Shown here piece by piece: positions 24,882-33,345 of a stretch of DNA of 47,590 nt (its first letter is position 1; every line of letters begins with the position of its first letter). Under the pieces are notes generated by a model. That model was not told the origin of the DNA. It did no database searches and saw nothing but the letters and a program-made list of their open reading frames with translations. The position numbers were made by a program, and so were the translations under genes. Origin of the DNA: Phycisphaerales bacterium (GTDB taxonomy: Bacteria; Planctomycetota; Phycisphaerae; Phycisphaerales; UBA1924); contig JALHNL010000016.1 of NCBI GenBank assembly GCA_022843545.1, positions 1-47,590 on the forward strand, written 5' to 3'.

Positions 24882-27035
24882 CTAGCGCCACAGCAGGTTC
24901 GCCAGGTCGTTGTACGTCACCACGACGAACATCGTGCCGATGAGCGCCAGGCCGATCAGCGTCGCCACGCCCTGCACATTGGCGGAGACCGGGCGGCCCG
25001 TGAACTGCTCGTACAGCAGGAAGACGAAGTGACCGCCGTCAACGATGGGCAAGGGCAGGAAGTTGATCACCGCGAGGTTCACGCTGATGACGCCCATGAA
25101 GAACAGCAGCCAGATGAAGCCGCGCTCCACCAGGATCGTGCCGGTGTGGGCGATGCCCACCGGGCCCTTGAGGTGCTCCACCTTCATGCTGCCCTGCAGC
25201 AGCCGGGCAAACGTCAGGTAGGTCTGCAGCATCATGCGGTGCGTCTCATGAACGCCCCACTTCAGCGCGTCCCACGGGTCCGACGCCTGCAGGAGAATCT
25301 GCTGCGGCTTGAAGTACCACGCGCCCACCGGGCTGTCCCATGACAGTTCCCGCAGGCTCGCCGCCTCGCTCTCGCTGATCGTCCACACCGCCTGATACGC
25401 CTCGGCGTCCGCGCTGCCCATCGTGGGCGGCGTGACACGCAGAGTCACCGTCAGCGGACCCGTGGGCGTCGCCCTCGCCAGATCTCGCAGCACCTTGCGA
25501 ACATCCAGCAGATTCGCCACCGCGACCCCCGCCACCGACGCGATCCGGCTGCCCGCGGGCACGCCCAAAGTCGCGCCGCTGGGCGCAGCCGCGGGCGGAC
25601 GATCCAGCGCCGCTTCGATGCTTTCGGACTCCGACATCGCGTGATAGCGGTTGGGTGCGGGCCAGGCCCCCACCATCGCGAGCGTCTGGGCGGTTGTGCC
25701 CGCGGTGAAGCCGATCTGTCCCTGGCGATTCACGGGCACCTCGGGAAGGTCCACTGGCGCGCCGCTTCTCAGCACGCGCACGGCGACCTTCCGCCCCGCG
25801 TGCCGACGAACCTCGGCGATGCCCTGAAGCAACGTGGGGTACTGCACGTCGCCGATGGCGAGGAACACATCGCCCGCGCGCAGGCCAGCCGCGAAGGCGC
25901 CGGAGTCTGGCGCAGCCTGATCCACGATCATCAACGGCATCAATCCCGCCAGATGCTCCGCGCCCACCGCCGTGCCGGGCTGCGACTTGTCGGCGAATCG
26001 CTGCGGCTGCAGCAGCGGGATGGGCTTGAGCGTGGCGACCACCCTCCCGCCCGACGGGTTCTCCAGTTCGACTTCAAAGGGGGCACCCTCCGACTCCTTC
26101 GCGGCGCGAGCCAACTCGATCGGTGTCGGGGCCTCAGCCGAAAGGCCGCCGACGCGCACGAGCCTCGCTCCCGGCTCCACACCCGCCAGCCCCATCTGCG
26201 CCAGCTGCGCCATGAACGCCGCCCGCACCGCGGGCTTGGCCTCCAGAAGCGTGCCCGACGACGCCGGCCCCACACCGAAGCTCAGCAGCCGGGTGACCGG
26301 GTCCTCTCGCGGCGTGACGCTGAATCGCAAGGGCTCGTTGATCCCCGGTCGGCGGACGACCACTTCAAGCTCGCGTCCCTTGCGCGACATCGCGGAGGCG
26401 ACCTGCAGATCCTTGCGCGAGCCGATCTGGTCGCCATCCACCGACTCGATCAGATCCCCGGGCCGCAGCCCCGGCTCCGTCACGCCCGGGTGCGAACCGG
26501 CGAACGTCGCCGTCGCGGCCGCCGAACCGGGGAGCACCTCGCCGATGACGGCGGGCTCGGTTCTGAGCCCGACCATGAAGACGATCACGAAGATGATCGC
26601 CGCGGTGATCAGGTTCATGATCACGCCCGCGCTGATCACGATCATCCGCTTCCACGGCTTGCAGCGGTTGTACGAGTCCGGCGCGTCGGATCGCGCGGCG
26701 GGGTTGTCGTCTTCCTGACCCAGCATCTTGACATAGCCGCCCAGGGGCACCCAGTTCAGCCGATACTCGGTGGGGCTCACGCCCTCCGGCGGCGGCTCGC
26801 CCAGGGCTCCTCGCGCCCTCACCAGCGTGTCGTAGCGCCCGCTGCTGGACCCCAGCGTGAGCCCGAACCCCTTGCGGAAGCTCACGATCGCGGGGCCAAA
26901 GCCCAGCGCAAAGCCCAGCACGCGGATGCCCGCCCACTTGGCGGCGACGAAGTGCCCCAGCTCATGCACGAAGATGATGAACCCGAAGGCCGCCACCACG
27001 AGCAGAACGTCAAGAACGGTGCCGATCGCTTCCAT
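24882..27035 (-). CDS. rseP: RseP-like site-2 intramembrane metalloprotease
   Basis: An intramembrane zinc protease (M50 family) that releases transcription factors from anti-sigma factors in envelope stress. HELGH at 24-28 in the first membrane helix supplies the zinc ligands, and NFLPLPIVDGGHF (658-670) in the penultimate membrane region supplies the third ligand, Asp666. Between them lie PDZ-type domains (visible as PGLRPGDLIESVDG and the AAGLRAGDVFLAIGD segment, with a possible degenerate third one). At 717 residues the protein is much longer than E. coli RseP (450 aa). The usual neighbours cdsA, dxr and bamA are missing. Its position beside htrA, dnaJ and small heat-shock genes suits an envelope-stress role. 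Confidence 0.9.
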   Translation of the reverse strand: MEAIGTVLDVLLVVAAFGFIIFVHELGHFVAAKWAGIRVLGFALGFGPAIVSFRKGFGLTLGSSSGRYDTLVRARGALGEPPPEGVSPTEYRLNWVPLGGYVKMLGQEDDNPAARSDAPDSYNRCKPWKRMIVISAGVIMNLITAAIIFVIVFMVGLRTEPAVIGEVLPGSAAATATFAGSHPGVTEPGLRPGDLIESVDGDQIGSRKDLQVASAMSRKGRELEVVVRRPGINEPLRFSVTPREDPVTRLLSFGVGPASSGTLLEAKPAVRAAFMAQLAQMGLAGVEPGARLVRVGGLSAEAPTPIELARAAKESEGAPFEVELENPSGGRVVATLKPIPLLQPQRFADKSQPGTAVGAEHLAGLMPLMIVDQAAPDSGAFAAGLRAGDVFLAIGDVQYPTLLQGIAEVRRHAGRKVAVRVLRSGAPVDLPEVPVNRQGQIGFTAGTTAQTLAMVGAWPAPNRYHAMSESESIEAALDRPPAAAPSGATLGVPAGSRIASVAGVAVANLLDVRKVLRDLARATPTGPLTVTLRVTPPTMGSADAEAYQAVWTISESEAASLRELSWDSPVGAWYFKPQQILLQASDPWDALKWGVHETHRMMLQTYLTFARLLQGSMKVEHLKGPVGIAHTGTILVERGFIWLLFFMGVISVNLAVINFLPLPIVDGGHFVFLLYEQFTGRPVSANVQGVATLIGLALIGTMFVVVTYNDLANLLWR

Positions 27036-27066
27036 GCGGCCGAAGGGTACGCCGGGCCCGGGAGCC

Positions 27067-29034
27067 TTATGGGCAGCCGTTGGAGAAGGCGTTGACGAAC
27101 GCGATGACGTCGTCCACCGTGAGCTGGCCGTCGGGGCCGGCGCCGGTGTCGCCCACGTCGGTCACGTCGGCGATGTTGCACGGGGCGGTCCCCGGGCAAC
27201 CGATCTCGTCGCTGAAGGCGTTCACGAACGTGATGATGTCGTCAACCGTGAGCTGCCCGTCCGGGCCCGCGCCGGTGTCGCCGATGTCGGTGATGTCGGC
27301 AAGGGAGCACTGGACCGGGAGCGGGGCTCCCACTCGCACATTGTCGAGGTACCACACCTGCGTCGAGGTCGTGATCGTGTCCAGCCTGAAGCGGATGCGC
27401 GACTCGGCGTGCCGGGCCGCCGTGGGCAGGGTGTACTTCCGCAGGTTCCACGAGGTGGGCGTCACGCCGTCGCTGAGGATCGAGTCGATCTGCACCCAAC
27501 GCAGGTTGTTGGCCCAGTAGTCCACGTAGATCCGCGCGCCGCTGGGCACGCCGTTGCGGTTCACGAAGAAGGACAGTTCCGTCGTCGCCGGCGCGCCGGC
27601 CAGATTGATGAAGTTCGTGCGGATCTCGTCCCGGATGCTCGCGACCGCGTTCATCGCCAGCACCAGATTGGCCGAGGGGGCCGGCTGAAGGGCCAGCGGG
27701 GGCGTCACCACCGCGGTGTTGAAGTTATACGCCCAGTTCGCGCTGCTCACGCTGCCGGTGGGGAACTGATCCAGGAAAGGCAGCGTGGCGATCGGCGGCT
27801 GCAGGATGCCCATGCACGCGCCCGCGCCGCTGTCCCGATACCCGGCCACCAGGTTCGCCGTGCAGGTGCCCCACAGGGTGATGTTGGGACCGCACCCGCC
27901 CACCGACGCGCACATCATGTTGCAGTTGGGCTGCCCGGTGCAGGTGTTGCCCGCCTCGTTGCAGTGCGTGGCCGACATGTTGTGCCCCACCTCGTGACCC
28001 GTCACGCTGGCGCGGTTGTTGGTGTTCGCGCTCCAGCGGCTCTTGCTGAGCCCGTAAGCGATCGCCGTGCCGTTGAACACGTCGGGCTGGATCCGGCACA
28101 TCCCGCTCAGGAAGGCGATCCCGATGATCCCCGATCCAGAATCGATCGGCTTGTTCGTGAACATGTGAACCACGTCACGCCGCACCGCCGACACGCCCAG
28201 CGACGGGTTGCCGCCGCTCCACTCGTTCTGCAGCGCGGTCAGCAGCAGATTCGCGTTGGTGATCCCCGAGTACGGCGCCGCGTTGGCCGTGCGGATGTTG
28301 ATGACCGTGATCTCGAACTGAAGATTGACGTTCTCGCCTTCGTAGATCCCCTCCACCACATTCATGATCGACTCGATGTCGTTCACCACGGTGGTCGTGT
28401 TGCTGCCGTTGAGCGTGTAGTACTCAAAGTCCACGTCGAAGGCGATCTCGATCAGCTTCACCGTGCCCGGCCCGCGCTGAGCGCGACCCGTGAAGGCCTG
28501 CCCCGCCAGCGGCTGGGCGATCTCTTCCAGCCCGCAGCGGTTCGGAGGCGTGATGGTCTCGCTGCTGCGGAACACCAGATGCTGGTCCTCCCCCGCATCG
28601 GGGAACACCGACGACACGGGCTGGATCGTCCAGCCGTCGCCGCCCGGCAGCCAGATGGAGGCCGACAGGCGCCCCCCAACCAGTGAAGCGCGAACCCGGG
28701 CGCCGGGCATCTGCGCGATGGTGCCCGTGTACGTCACCGGCGCTGGATCGTCCAGCACCGTCGGCTTGCCCGAAGCGTCCATCGTCTGAACGCGGAAGTA
28801 ATTCGGCGAACGCACACGCTTGGGCGTCAGCTCGATCTCCACCGTCTGACCGCCCAGATTCACCTGCACCAGCGTGGGCATCCAGAGTTCGCCCCCCGGA
28901 AGGGCCAGCGACTGCACCTCGCCCTGCCGCACGTCAAAGGCCTTGAGCACCTCTTCGAGCGCGGGAACGTCGGCGCGGGCGGCGGGAATGGACAGCGTCA
29001 GCGCAGCCAAGGAAGCCAGAAAAGCACGCAGCAT
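27067..29034 (-). CDS. Secreted metzincin-type zinc metalloprotease with GC-type dockerin C-terminus
   Basis: A 655-residue exported protease. The signal peptide begins at the ATG at 29034, which has GGAGG just upstream; the longer upstream frame is not signal-like. The zinc motif HEVGHNMSATH uses H347, E348, H351 and H357 with Ser in place of the usual metzincin Gly, followed by a Met-turn-like CNMMCAS (371-377), pointing to the reprolysin-like (M12B) group. The N-terminal 200 residues look like a propeptide. After a jelly-roll-like region come two dockerin repeats (about 577-655), each with a TD-GDTGAGPDGQLTVDD core of the type called GC-type dockerin in Phycisphaerae, probably calcium-binding and used in surface anchoring. 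Several Cys pairs suggest disulfides. Confidence 0.88.
   Translation of the reverse strand: MLRAFLASLAALTLSIPAARADVPALEEVLKAFDVRQGEVQSLALPGGELWMPTLVQVNLGGQTVEIELTPKRVRSPNYFRVQTMDASGKPTVLDDPAPVTYTGTIAQMPGARVRASLVGGRLSASIWLPGGDGWTIQPVSSVFPDAGEDQHLVFRSSETITPPNRCGLEEIAQPLAGQAFTGRAQRGPGTVKLIEIAFDVDFEYYTLNGSNTTTVVNDIESIMNVVEGIYEGENVNLQFEITVINIRTANAAPYSGITNANLLLTALQNEWSGGNPSLGVSAVRRDVVHMFTNKPIDSGSGIIGIAFLSGMCRIQPDVFNGTAIAYGLSKSRWSANTNNRASVTGHEVGHNMSATHCNEAGNTCTGQPNCNMMCASVGGCGPNITLWGTCTANLVAGYRDSGAGACMGILQPPIATLPFLDQFPTGSVSSANWAYNFNTAVVTPPLALQPAPSANLVLAMNAVASIRDEIRTNFINLAGAPATTELSFFVNRNGVPSGARIYVDYWANNLRWVQIDSILSDGVTPTSWNLRKYTLPTAARHAESRIRFRLDTITTSTQVWYLDNVRVGAPLPVQCSLADITDIGDTGAGPDGQLTVDDIITFVNAFSDEIGCPGTAPCNIADVTDVGDTGAGPDGQLTVDDVIAFVNAFSNGCP
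27070..27311 (-). repeat. Tandem DNA repeat encoding the two dockerin units
   Basis: Two units of about 120 bp (roughly 27070-27190 and 27191-27311) encode the two dockerin repeats. Long stretches are identical or nearly so in DNA, for example ACCGTGAGCTG and GCGCCGGTGTCGCC in both, with differences mostly at third positions. This indicates a tandem duplication inside the gene rather than convergence. Confidence 0.75.
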
Positions 29035-29158
29035 GAATCCTCCGATGCACGCCCGGAGCCGGGCGGTCAAGCGAACGCAGAACATCCCCCGATCCGAGAC
29101 TTCGGAGCCTGAAGAGTACCGCATGAATACATACGGGCCAGCACAGACTCGGAATGCG

Positions 29159-29193
29159 AAAAAACCGACGAAGCGCCCAATCGAGCGTGTCGG
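29159..29193 (-). terminator. Intrinsic terminator downstream of htrA
   Basis: Read on the minus strand, CCGAC (29193-29189 complement) pairs with GTCGG (complement of 29165-29169), extended by an inner CGC/GCG pairing across an asymmetric internal loop. It is followed by six T residues (AAAAAA at 29159-29164 on the plus strand). It lies about 30 bp after the htrA stop and isolates htrA from the dockerin protease, whose promoter should then lie in 29035-29158. Confidence 0.6.
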
Positions 29194-29221
29194 CGGGAAC
29201 CCCTCTTGGTAGTTGTACTTA

Positions 29222-30712
29222 TTACCGACCAACCCGGATGGTGAAGGTCTGGTCCATCCCGTTGCGCCGGATGCCCAGGGTGACACCCCGCGACAGGTCG
29301 GCCTGGTCCACGACCTCCTTGAACCCGGCCACGTCCCGCAGGACCGCCCGGTTCAGGCGGAAGATCACATCCCCGGGCTGCAGGCCCAGTTGATCCGCGG
29401 GGCTGCCGGGCTTCACGGAGACGATCACCACGCCCTCGGCCCGCCGGTCGCCCATCTCCTCGCGGATCTGGTCGTTCACGGTGCGGACGGCCACGCCCAG
29501 CGGGTTATCGGCCGGGGTGGTGTCGTCGGTGGCGGCCAAGGCCTGGGCGGCGTTACCCAGGCGGGCGGTGAGGTTGGTCTTCTTGCCTTCGCGGAAGACG
29601 ACCAGGGCCACATCGCGATCGGGCGGCATGGTGGCGATGCGGGCCCTGAACGCGTTGGCGTCGCGCACCGGGCGGCCGTTGACCTCCACGATGATGTCGT
29701 CGGGCTTGAGCCCTGCCGCCTCGGCCGGGCTGCCGGGGACCACGTTGCTGACGTACACACCCGCGCTCCCGGCAAACTGGGCCATGCGGGCGAGCTGGTC
29801 GTTGAGCGGCTGATAGCTGACGCCCAGCCAGCCGCGCTGCACCTTGCCGGTGCTGATGAGCGACTCCATGACCGAACGGGCCATGTTGGCGGGGATGGCG
29901 AAGCCGATGCCCACCGACCCGCCGGTGCGCGAGAAGATCGCGGTGTTGATCCCGATCACCTCGCCGCGCAGGTTGACCAGCGGTCCGCCGGAGTTGCCGG
30001 GGTTGATGGCGGCGTCGGTCTGGAGGAAGTCCTCGAACTGCGTGGAGACGTTGCCCCGGGCGGTGCCGCTGATGCGCCGCCCCTTGGCGGAGATGATCCC
30101 GCTGGTCACGGTTTGCGAGAGGCCGAAGGGCGACCCGATGGCGATGACCGTCTCGCCGATGTTGGTGTCGTCGGAGTCGCCCAGTTTCGCGAAGGAGAAG
30201 CCGTTGCCCTCGATCTTGAGCACGGCGACATCGGTGTCGGGATCGGTGCCGACGATCTTGGCGTCCACCTCGCGGCCGTCGTCGAGTTGAACGCGGACGC
30301 GGGTGGCGTTCTCCACGACGTGGTTGTTGGTCAGGATGTAGCCGTCGGCGGAGACGATGACGCCCGAGCCCGTCGAGGCCCCGCGCTGAACGCCCCCGCC
30401 GCCGCCGCCGAAGTGGCGTCGGAGCAGTTCGTCAAAGGCCTCGTCGCCGCTGAACCCGCGCACGCGCTGCTCGGTGACCGCCTGGATGCTCACCACCGCG
30501 GGCGTGACGTTGCGGGCGATGGCCTGGAACGCGAGGGACACATCCACCGCCCGGGCCAGCGCGGCCTCCTCGGCGGGCGAAGCGGGCTGCATCGTGACCG
30601 GTCCGGCCTTCGGCTCTGAGGCGGAAGAGGCCCGGCCGCCAAGAGCCGACCACGCCGTGCCAGCCAAGATCGAGAATGCGAGCAGACCGCCGATCCATCC
30701 ACGCTGAAGCAT
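29222..30712 (-). CDS. Do/HtrA family periplasmic serine protease (DegP-like)
   Basis: A 496-residue trypsin-like protease/chaperone of the envelope. Catalytic residues are His131 (TNNHVV), Asp161 (DPDTDVAVL) and Ser241 (NPGNSGGPL). Two PDZ domains follow at about 305-385 and 410-490, making it DegP/DegQ-like rather than the one-PDZ DegS. The ATG at 30712 is chosen because AGGAG precedes it by about eight bases and a membrane anchor or signal peptide starts there; the longer frame to 30793 is unsupported. A Gly-rich flexible loop (GGGGGG near residue 102) is located where the DegP LA loop would be. It lies 139 bp downstream of yugP on the same strand and is closed by a clear terminator. Confidence 0.94.
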   Translation of the reverse strand: MLQRGWIGGLLAFSILAGTAWSALGGRASSASEPKAGPVTMQPASPAEEAALARAVDVSLAFQAIARNVTPAVVSIQAVTEQRVRGFSGDEAFDELLRRHFGGGGGGVQRGASTGSGVIVSADGYILTNNHVVENATRVRVQLDDGREVDAKIVGTDPDTDVAVLKIEGNGFSFAKLGDSDDTNIGETVIAIGSPFGLSQTVTSGIISAKGRRISGTARGNVSTQFEDFLQTDAAINPGNSGGPLVNLRGEVIGINTAIFSRTGGSVGIGFAIPANMARSVMESLISTGKVQRGWLGVSYQPLNDQLARMAQFAGSAGVYVSNVVPGSPAEAAGLKPDDIIVEVNGRPVRDANAFRARIATMPPDRDVALVVFREGKKTNLTARLGNAAQALAATDDTTPADNPLGVAVRTVNDQIREEMGDRRAEGVVIVSVKPGSPADQLGLQPGDVIFRLNRAVLRDVAGFKEVVDQADLSRGVTLGIRRNGMDQTFTIRVGR

Positions 30713-30851
30713 CCGTTGACTCCTGAAGGTGCTCCCGACGATCAACTTCACCCGATGCGCGCCGGGGGCAAACCCGCCGGGGCGCTGATGCACAAGGCCA
30801 ACAACAGTACGGATCGCCGCGGCTGGCTGTTCGGATTCGGAAAGGGCCCGG

Positions 30852-31562
30852 TCAGCGTTGCTGGCTTTGCCCCATGGCCCTCACCAGGAGGTACAGGAGC
30901 ATGCCGATCGCGGAGAGCGTGGCGGCGACGTAGGTCAGCGCGGCGGCCGAAAGCACGCTCCGCACCTGGGGCATTTCCTCCGGACGAGCCACGCCCGCGT
31001 CAACGAGCATGGCCTTGGCCCGGGCCGAGGCGTCGAACTCCACGGGCAGGTTGATCAACTGGAAGAGCACGACCATCGCGAAGAGGCCGACACCCGCCAG
31101 CACCAACCACCCGCCGAAGCCGCCCTTGGCCAGCCCGCCGAGCATCAGCCCGGCCATCGCAATGTAGATGCCGATGTTGCCCACGGCGGCCAGGCCGACG
31201 ATCCCGTTGCGGAGCTTGAGAGGCAGATAGCCCGTCGCGTGCTGAACAGCGTGCCCCGCCTCGTGAGCGGCGATGCCCACGGCCGCCAGCGACCGCCCGC
31301 GGAACACGCCCGCCGAGAGCCCCAGCACCTTGTTGCGCGGGTCGTAGTGGTCGGTGAGCACGCCGGGCACTTCGGTGATGCGGACATCGCGCACGCCATA
31401 CTGCATGAGCAGGCGGGCGGCGGCCTCCGCCCCGCTGACCCCGCTGCGGACGGGCACGTTGTCGGTGGCCATGTACGCCGCCTTCACGCGGTGCTGCGCC
31501 CACAGGCCCAGGAGCAAGGGCGGAATCGCGAACAGGAGATAGAGCGGATCAAACGCGAACAT
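30852..31562 (-). CDS. YugP-type zinc-dependent membrane peptidase
   Basis: A 236-residue membrane protein of the Zn_peptidase_2 (YugP) family. The zinc motif HEAGH at 100-104 follows the conserved TDHYDPRNKVLGLS block. Four hydrophobic segments are evident (about residues 5-22, 118-140, 143-165 and 213-232). The conserved NLPVEFDASARAKAML stretch after the third segment is a second hallmark. The function of the family is not established; a neutral protease acting on membrane or exported proteins is the usual annotation. It lies 72 bp downstream of the J-protein gene on the same strand, within the quality-control neighbourhood, and probably shares its transcript. Confidence 0.88.
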   Translation of the reverse strand: MFAFDPLYLLFAIPPLLLGLWAQHRVKAAYMATDNVPVRSGVSGAEAAARLLMQYGVRDVRITEVPGVLTDHYDPRNKVLGLSAGVFRGRSLAAVGIAAHEAGHAVQHATGYLPLKLRNGIVGLAAVGNIGIYIAMAGLMLGGLAKGGFGGWLVLAGVGLFAMVVLFQLINLPVEFDASARAKAMLVDAGVARPEEMPQVRSVLSAAALTYVAATLSAIGMLLYLLVRAMGQSQQR

Positions 31563-31634
31563 GGTGTGTGTACGTCCTTGTCGATCTGAGGTTCGTGGCC
31601 CGTCGCGCCGTGGATGCCCAGGGGCCCCTCGGGG

Positions 31635-32594
31635 TTACCGGGGCGACCACCCGTCCATGGAATCCCGCCAGGCCTCAAGGGCCGTCTTCTGCCCCTCCGA
31701 AAGGTTCTTGGGAACCGCCACGCGGAGTTCAACGATCAGGTCGCCGGCGGGCTGGCCCCCGCGCGCGGGCAGGCCCTTGCCGCGGAGCCTGAGTTTGCCC
31801 GACGCGCCCGCAGGCAGCGTGACGGTGAGCGCCCCGCCCGGCGCGGGCACGTCCACCTTGCCGCCCAAGGCCGCCTCCCACGGCGCCACATCAAGCCTGA
31901 GGGCCACGTCGCGTCCGCTCACCTTGAGGGCCTCGGTCTCCACCAGCCTCACGCGCAGGCGCAGATCGCCGCCGGATCGCCCCTGGCCGGCCAGCCGGAT
32001 GCTGTCGCCGCTGGCGACTCCGGCGGGGATCTTGACGTCCAGAGTTTTCCGTGAGCCGTCGGGGTCGGTGAGCGAGAGCCGGCGCGTGCCGCCGAGCATG
32101 GCGTCGGCGACGGACAACTCCACCTCCGCCTCGATGTCGCGCTGGGTGGCGCCGTGGTCAAACCCACCGCCTTCAAAGCCGGCGTGGGCGAACGCTTCGC
32201 GCAGGTCGCCGCTGTCGCCAAAGAGAGACTCGAAGAAGTCGCTGAATCCGCGTCCGCCCATGTTGAAGGAGAAGCCCTCGCCCGCACCGCTCGCGCCGCG
32301 GCCGGAGCCGGAGCCTTGCCGGCGGACGAAATCCTCCCACTGCGGCGAGCCCGAGAAGTCGTCGCCGCTCTTCCAGTTCGCGCCGAACTGGTCGTACTTC
32401 TGCCGCTTGGCTGGATCGCTCAGAACCTCGTACGCCTCGTTGATCTCCTTGAACCGCTCGGCGGCCTTGGGGTCCTTGTTCACATCCGGGTGAAACTGCC
32501 GCGCGAGCTTGCGGAACGCGGAGCGGATGTCGTCGGCGGTCGCCGATCGGCTCACGCCGAGGGAGGCGTAGTAGTCCTGGTACTTCACGCTCAT
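31635..32594 (-). CDS. CbpA-like DnaJ family co-chaperone
   Basis: A 319-residue Hsp40 protein that stimulates the ATPase of DnaK and binds unfolded clients. The J domain occupies about residues 6-72 with the essential HPD at 35-37. It is followed by a Gly/Phe/Ser-rich linker (around 95-140) and then two C-terminal beta-barrel substrate-binding domains. No cysteine-rich zinc finger is present, so it is a class B/CbpA type rather than DnaJ proper. The ATG at 32594 starts the conserved domain; the longer frame is not supported. Divergent from the hsp20 pair across a 276-bp regulatory region, and upstream of yugP on the same strand. Confidence 0.92.
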   Translation of the reverse strand: MSVKYQDYYASLGVSRSATADDIRSAFRKLARQFHPDVNKDPKAAERFKEINEAYEVLSDPAKRQKYDQFGANWKSGDDFSGSPQWEDFVRRQGSGSGRGASGAGEGFSFNMGGRGFSDFFESLFGDSGDLREAFAHAGFEGGGFDHGATQRDIEAEVELSVADAMLGGTRRLSLTDPDGSRKTLDVKIPAGVASGDSIRLAGQGRSGGDLRLRVRLVETEALKVSGRDVALRLDVAPWEAALGGKVDVPAPGGALTVTLPAGASGKLRLRGKGLPARGGQPAGDLIVELRVAVPKNLSEGQKTALEAWRDSMDGWSPR

Positions 32595-32741
32595 GCCGGA
32601 CTGTAGAGAACGGCGCGCCACGTCGCATTGGCCCGGGCTGGGCCATGGCGTGGGGCATGGGGCGGATCGGGGGACGGCGGCACGGCCATTTTGACAGCCC
32701 AGGGCGCGCCGGAGCGTCATCCGGGCGGGCGACATTGGCCT

Positions 32742-32753
32742 GTTCGTACGAAC
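32742..32753. promoter_or_regulatory. Perfect 12-bp palindrome, candidate operator or enhancer site
   Basis: GTTCGTACGAAC is a perfect inverted repeat in the 276-bp gap between the divergent dnaJ-like and hsp20 genes. It lies about 75-90 bp upstream of the start point predicted from the sigma-54-like element at 32803-32819, which is where an activator of such promoters normally binds. It is not the CIRCE sequence. Confidence 0.4.
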
Positions 32754-32802
32754 GCCCGTTCGGGAGCCGCCGCCGAGGCCCGAAACACCGCTGAAATCCG
32801 GC

Positions 32803-32819
32803 TTGGCACGCGGTTCGCA
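32803..32819 (+). promoter_or_regulatory. Candidate sigma-54 (-24/-12) promoter of the hsp20 pair
   Basis: TTGGCACG (32803-32810) matches the -24 consensus exactly. After four bases, TCGCA (32815-32819) matches the -12 TTGCA element with one change, and the invariant GG and GC doublets are separated by exactly ten bases. The predicted transcript would start near 32830 and carry a leader of about 40 bases with the TGGAG ribosome site at 32858-32862. Confidence 0.5.
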
Positions 32820-32870
32820 AATCTCCCCTCGCTCGCGGCACGTCCCGCGAGATTATCTGGAGACCACACC

Positions 32871-33290
32871 ATGAACGCCTTCCCGACCGTGCTCAATCCC
32901 GCCAGCCTCGTGCGTCAGATGGACCGGGCCCTTGACCAGTTCTTCGGCGCGACCTCGCCCCGCGCCACTCCGCCGGTGAACGCCTGGGAAGACGAGCAGG
33001 CGCTGCTGGTGGAGATGGAACTGCCCGGGTTCAAGATCGACCAGGTTGAAGTGACCTGGGAGCGCGGGACGCTGACCATCCGCGGGGCCCGGCCCGAGCC
33101 CAGCGCCGCCGAGGGCGAGCGCTATCTGCACCGCGAGCGCACCTTCGGGCGCTTCTCGCGCTCGCTCACCATCGCCCACGACATCGACCCCGCGGGCGTG
33201 ACCGCGACCATGACCGACGGCGTGCTGACCGTGCGCCTGCCCAAGAGCGCGGTGGCCCAGCCCCGTCGCATCACCGTGTCCGCCAACTGA
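32871..33290 (+). CDS. Small heat-shock protein (Hsp20/alpha-crystallin), first copy
   Basis: A 139-residue ATP-independent holdase. The alpha-crystallin domain spans about residues 37-135. The first strands read LLVEMELPGFK, then TWERGTLTIRG, then RTFGRFSRSLTI, and the closing GVLTVRLPKS block has the conserved GVL signature. The N-terminal arm has the usual hydrophobic, Phe-containing oligomerisation sequence (MDRALDQFFG). TGGAG eight bases before the ATG supports this start; the longer frame is not family-like. A second, related gene follows 55 bp later. The C-terminal IxI-type anchor is weak (RRITVSAN). A sigma-54-type promoter candidate lies about 50 bp upstream. Confidence 0.93.
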   Translation: MNAFPTVLNPASLVRQMDRALDQFFGATSPRATPPVNAWEDEQALLVEMELPGFKIDQVEVTWERGTLTIRGARPEPSAAEGERYLHRERTFGRFSRSLTIAHDIDPAGVTATMTDGVLTVRLPKSAVAQPRRITVSAN

Positions 33291-33345
33291 GATCGCCATC
33301 CCCGTTGCACGCCATCCGGGCCCGCGCCCGGAACGGAGAACAGCC

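Noticed and set aside
32691-32696. TTGACA hexamer between dnaJ-like and hsp20 genes
   Set aside because: A good -35 match, but no -10-like sequence lies 16-18 bases downstream in either direction of use.
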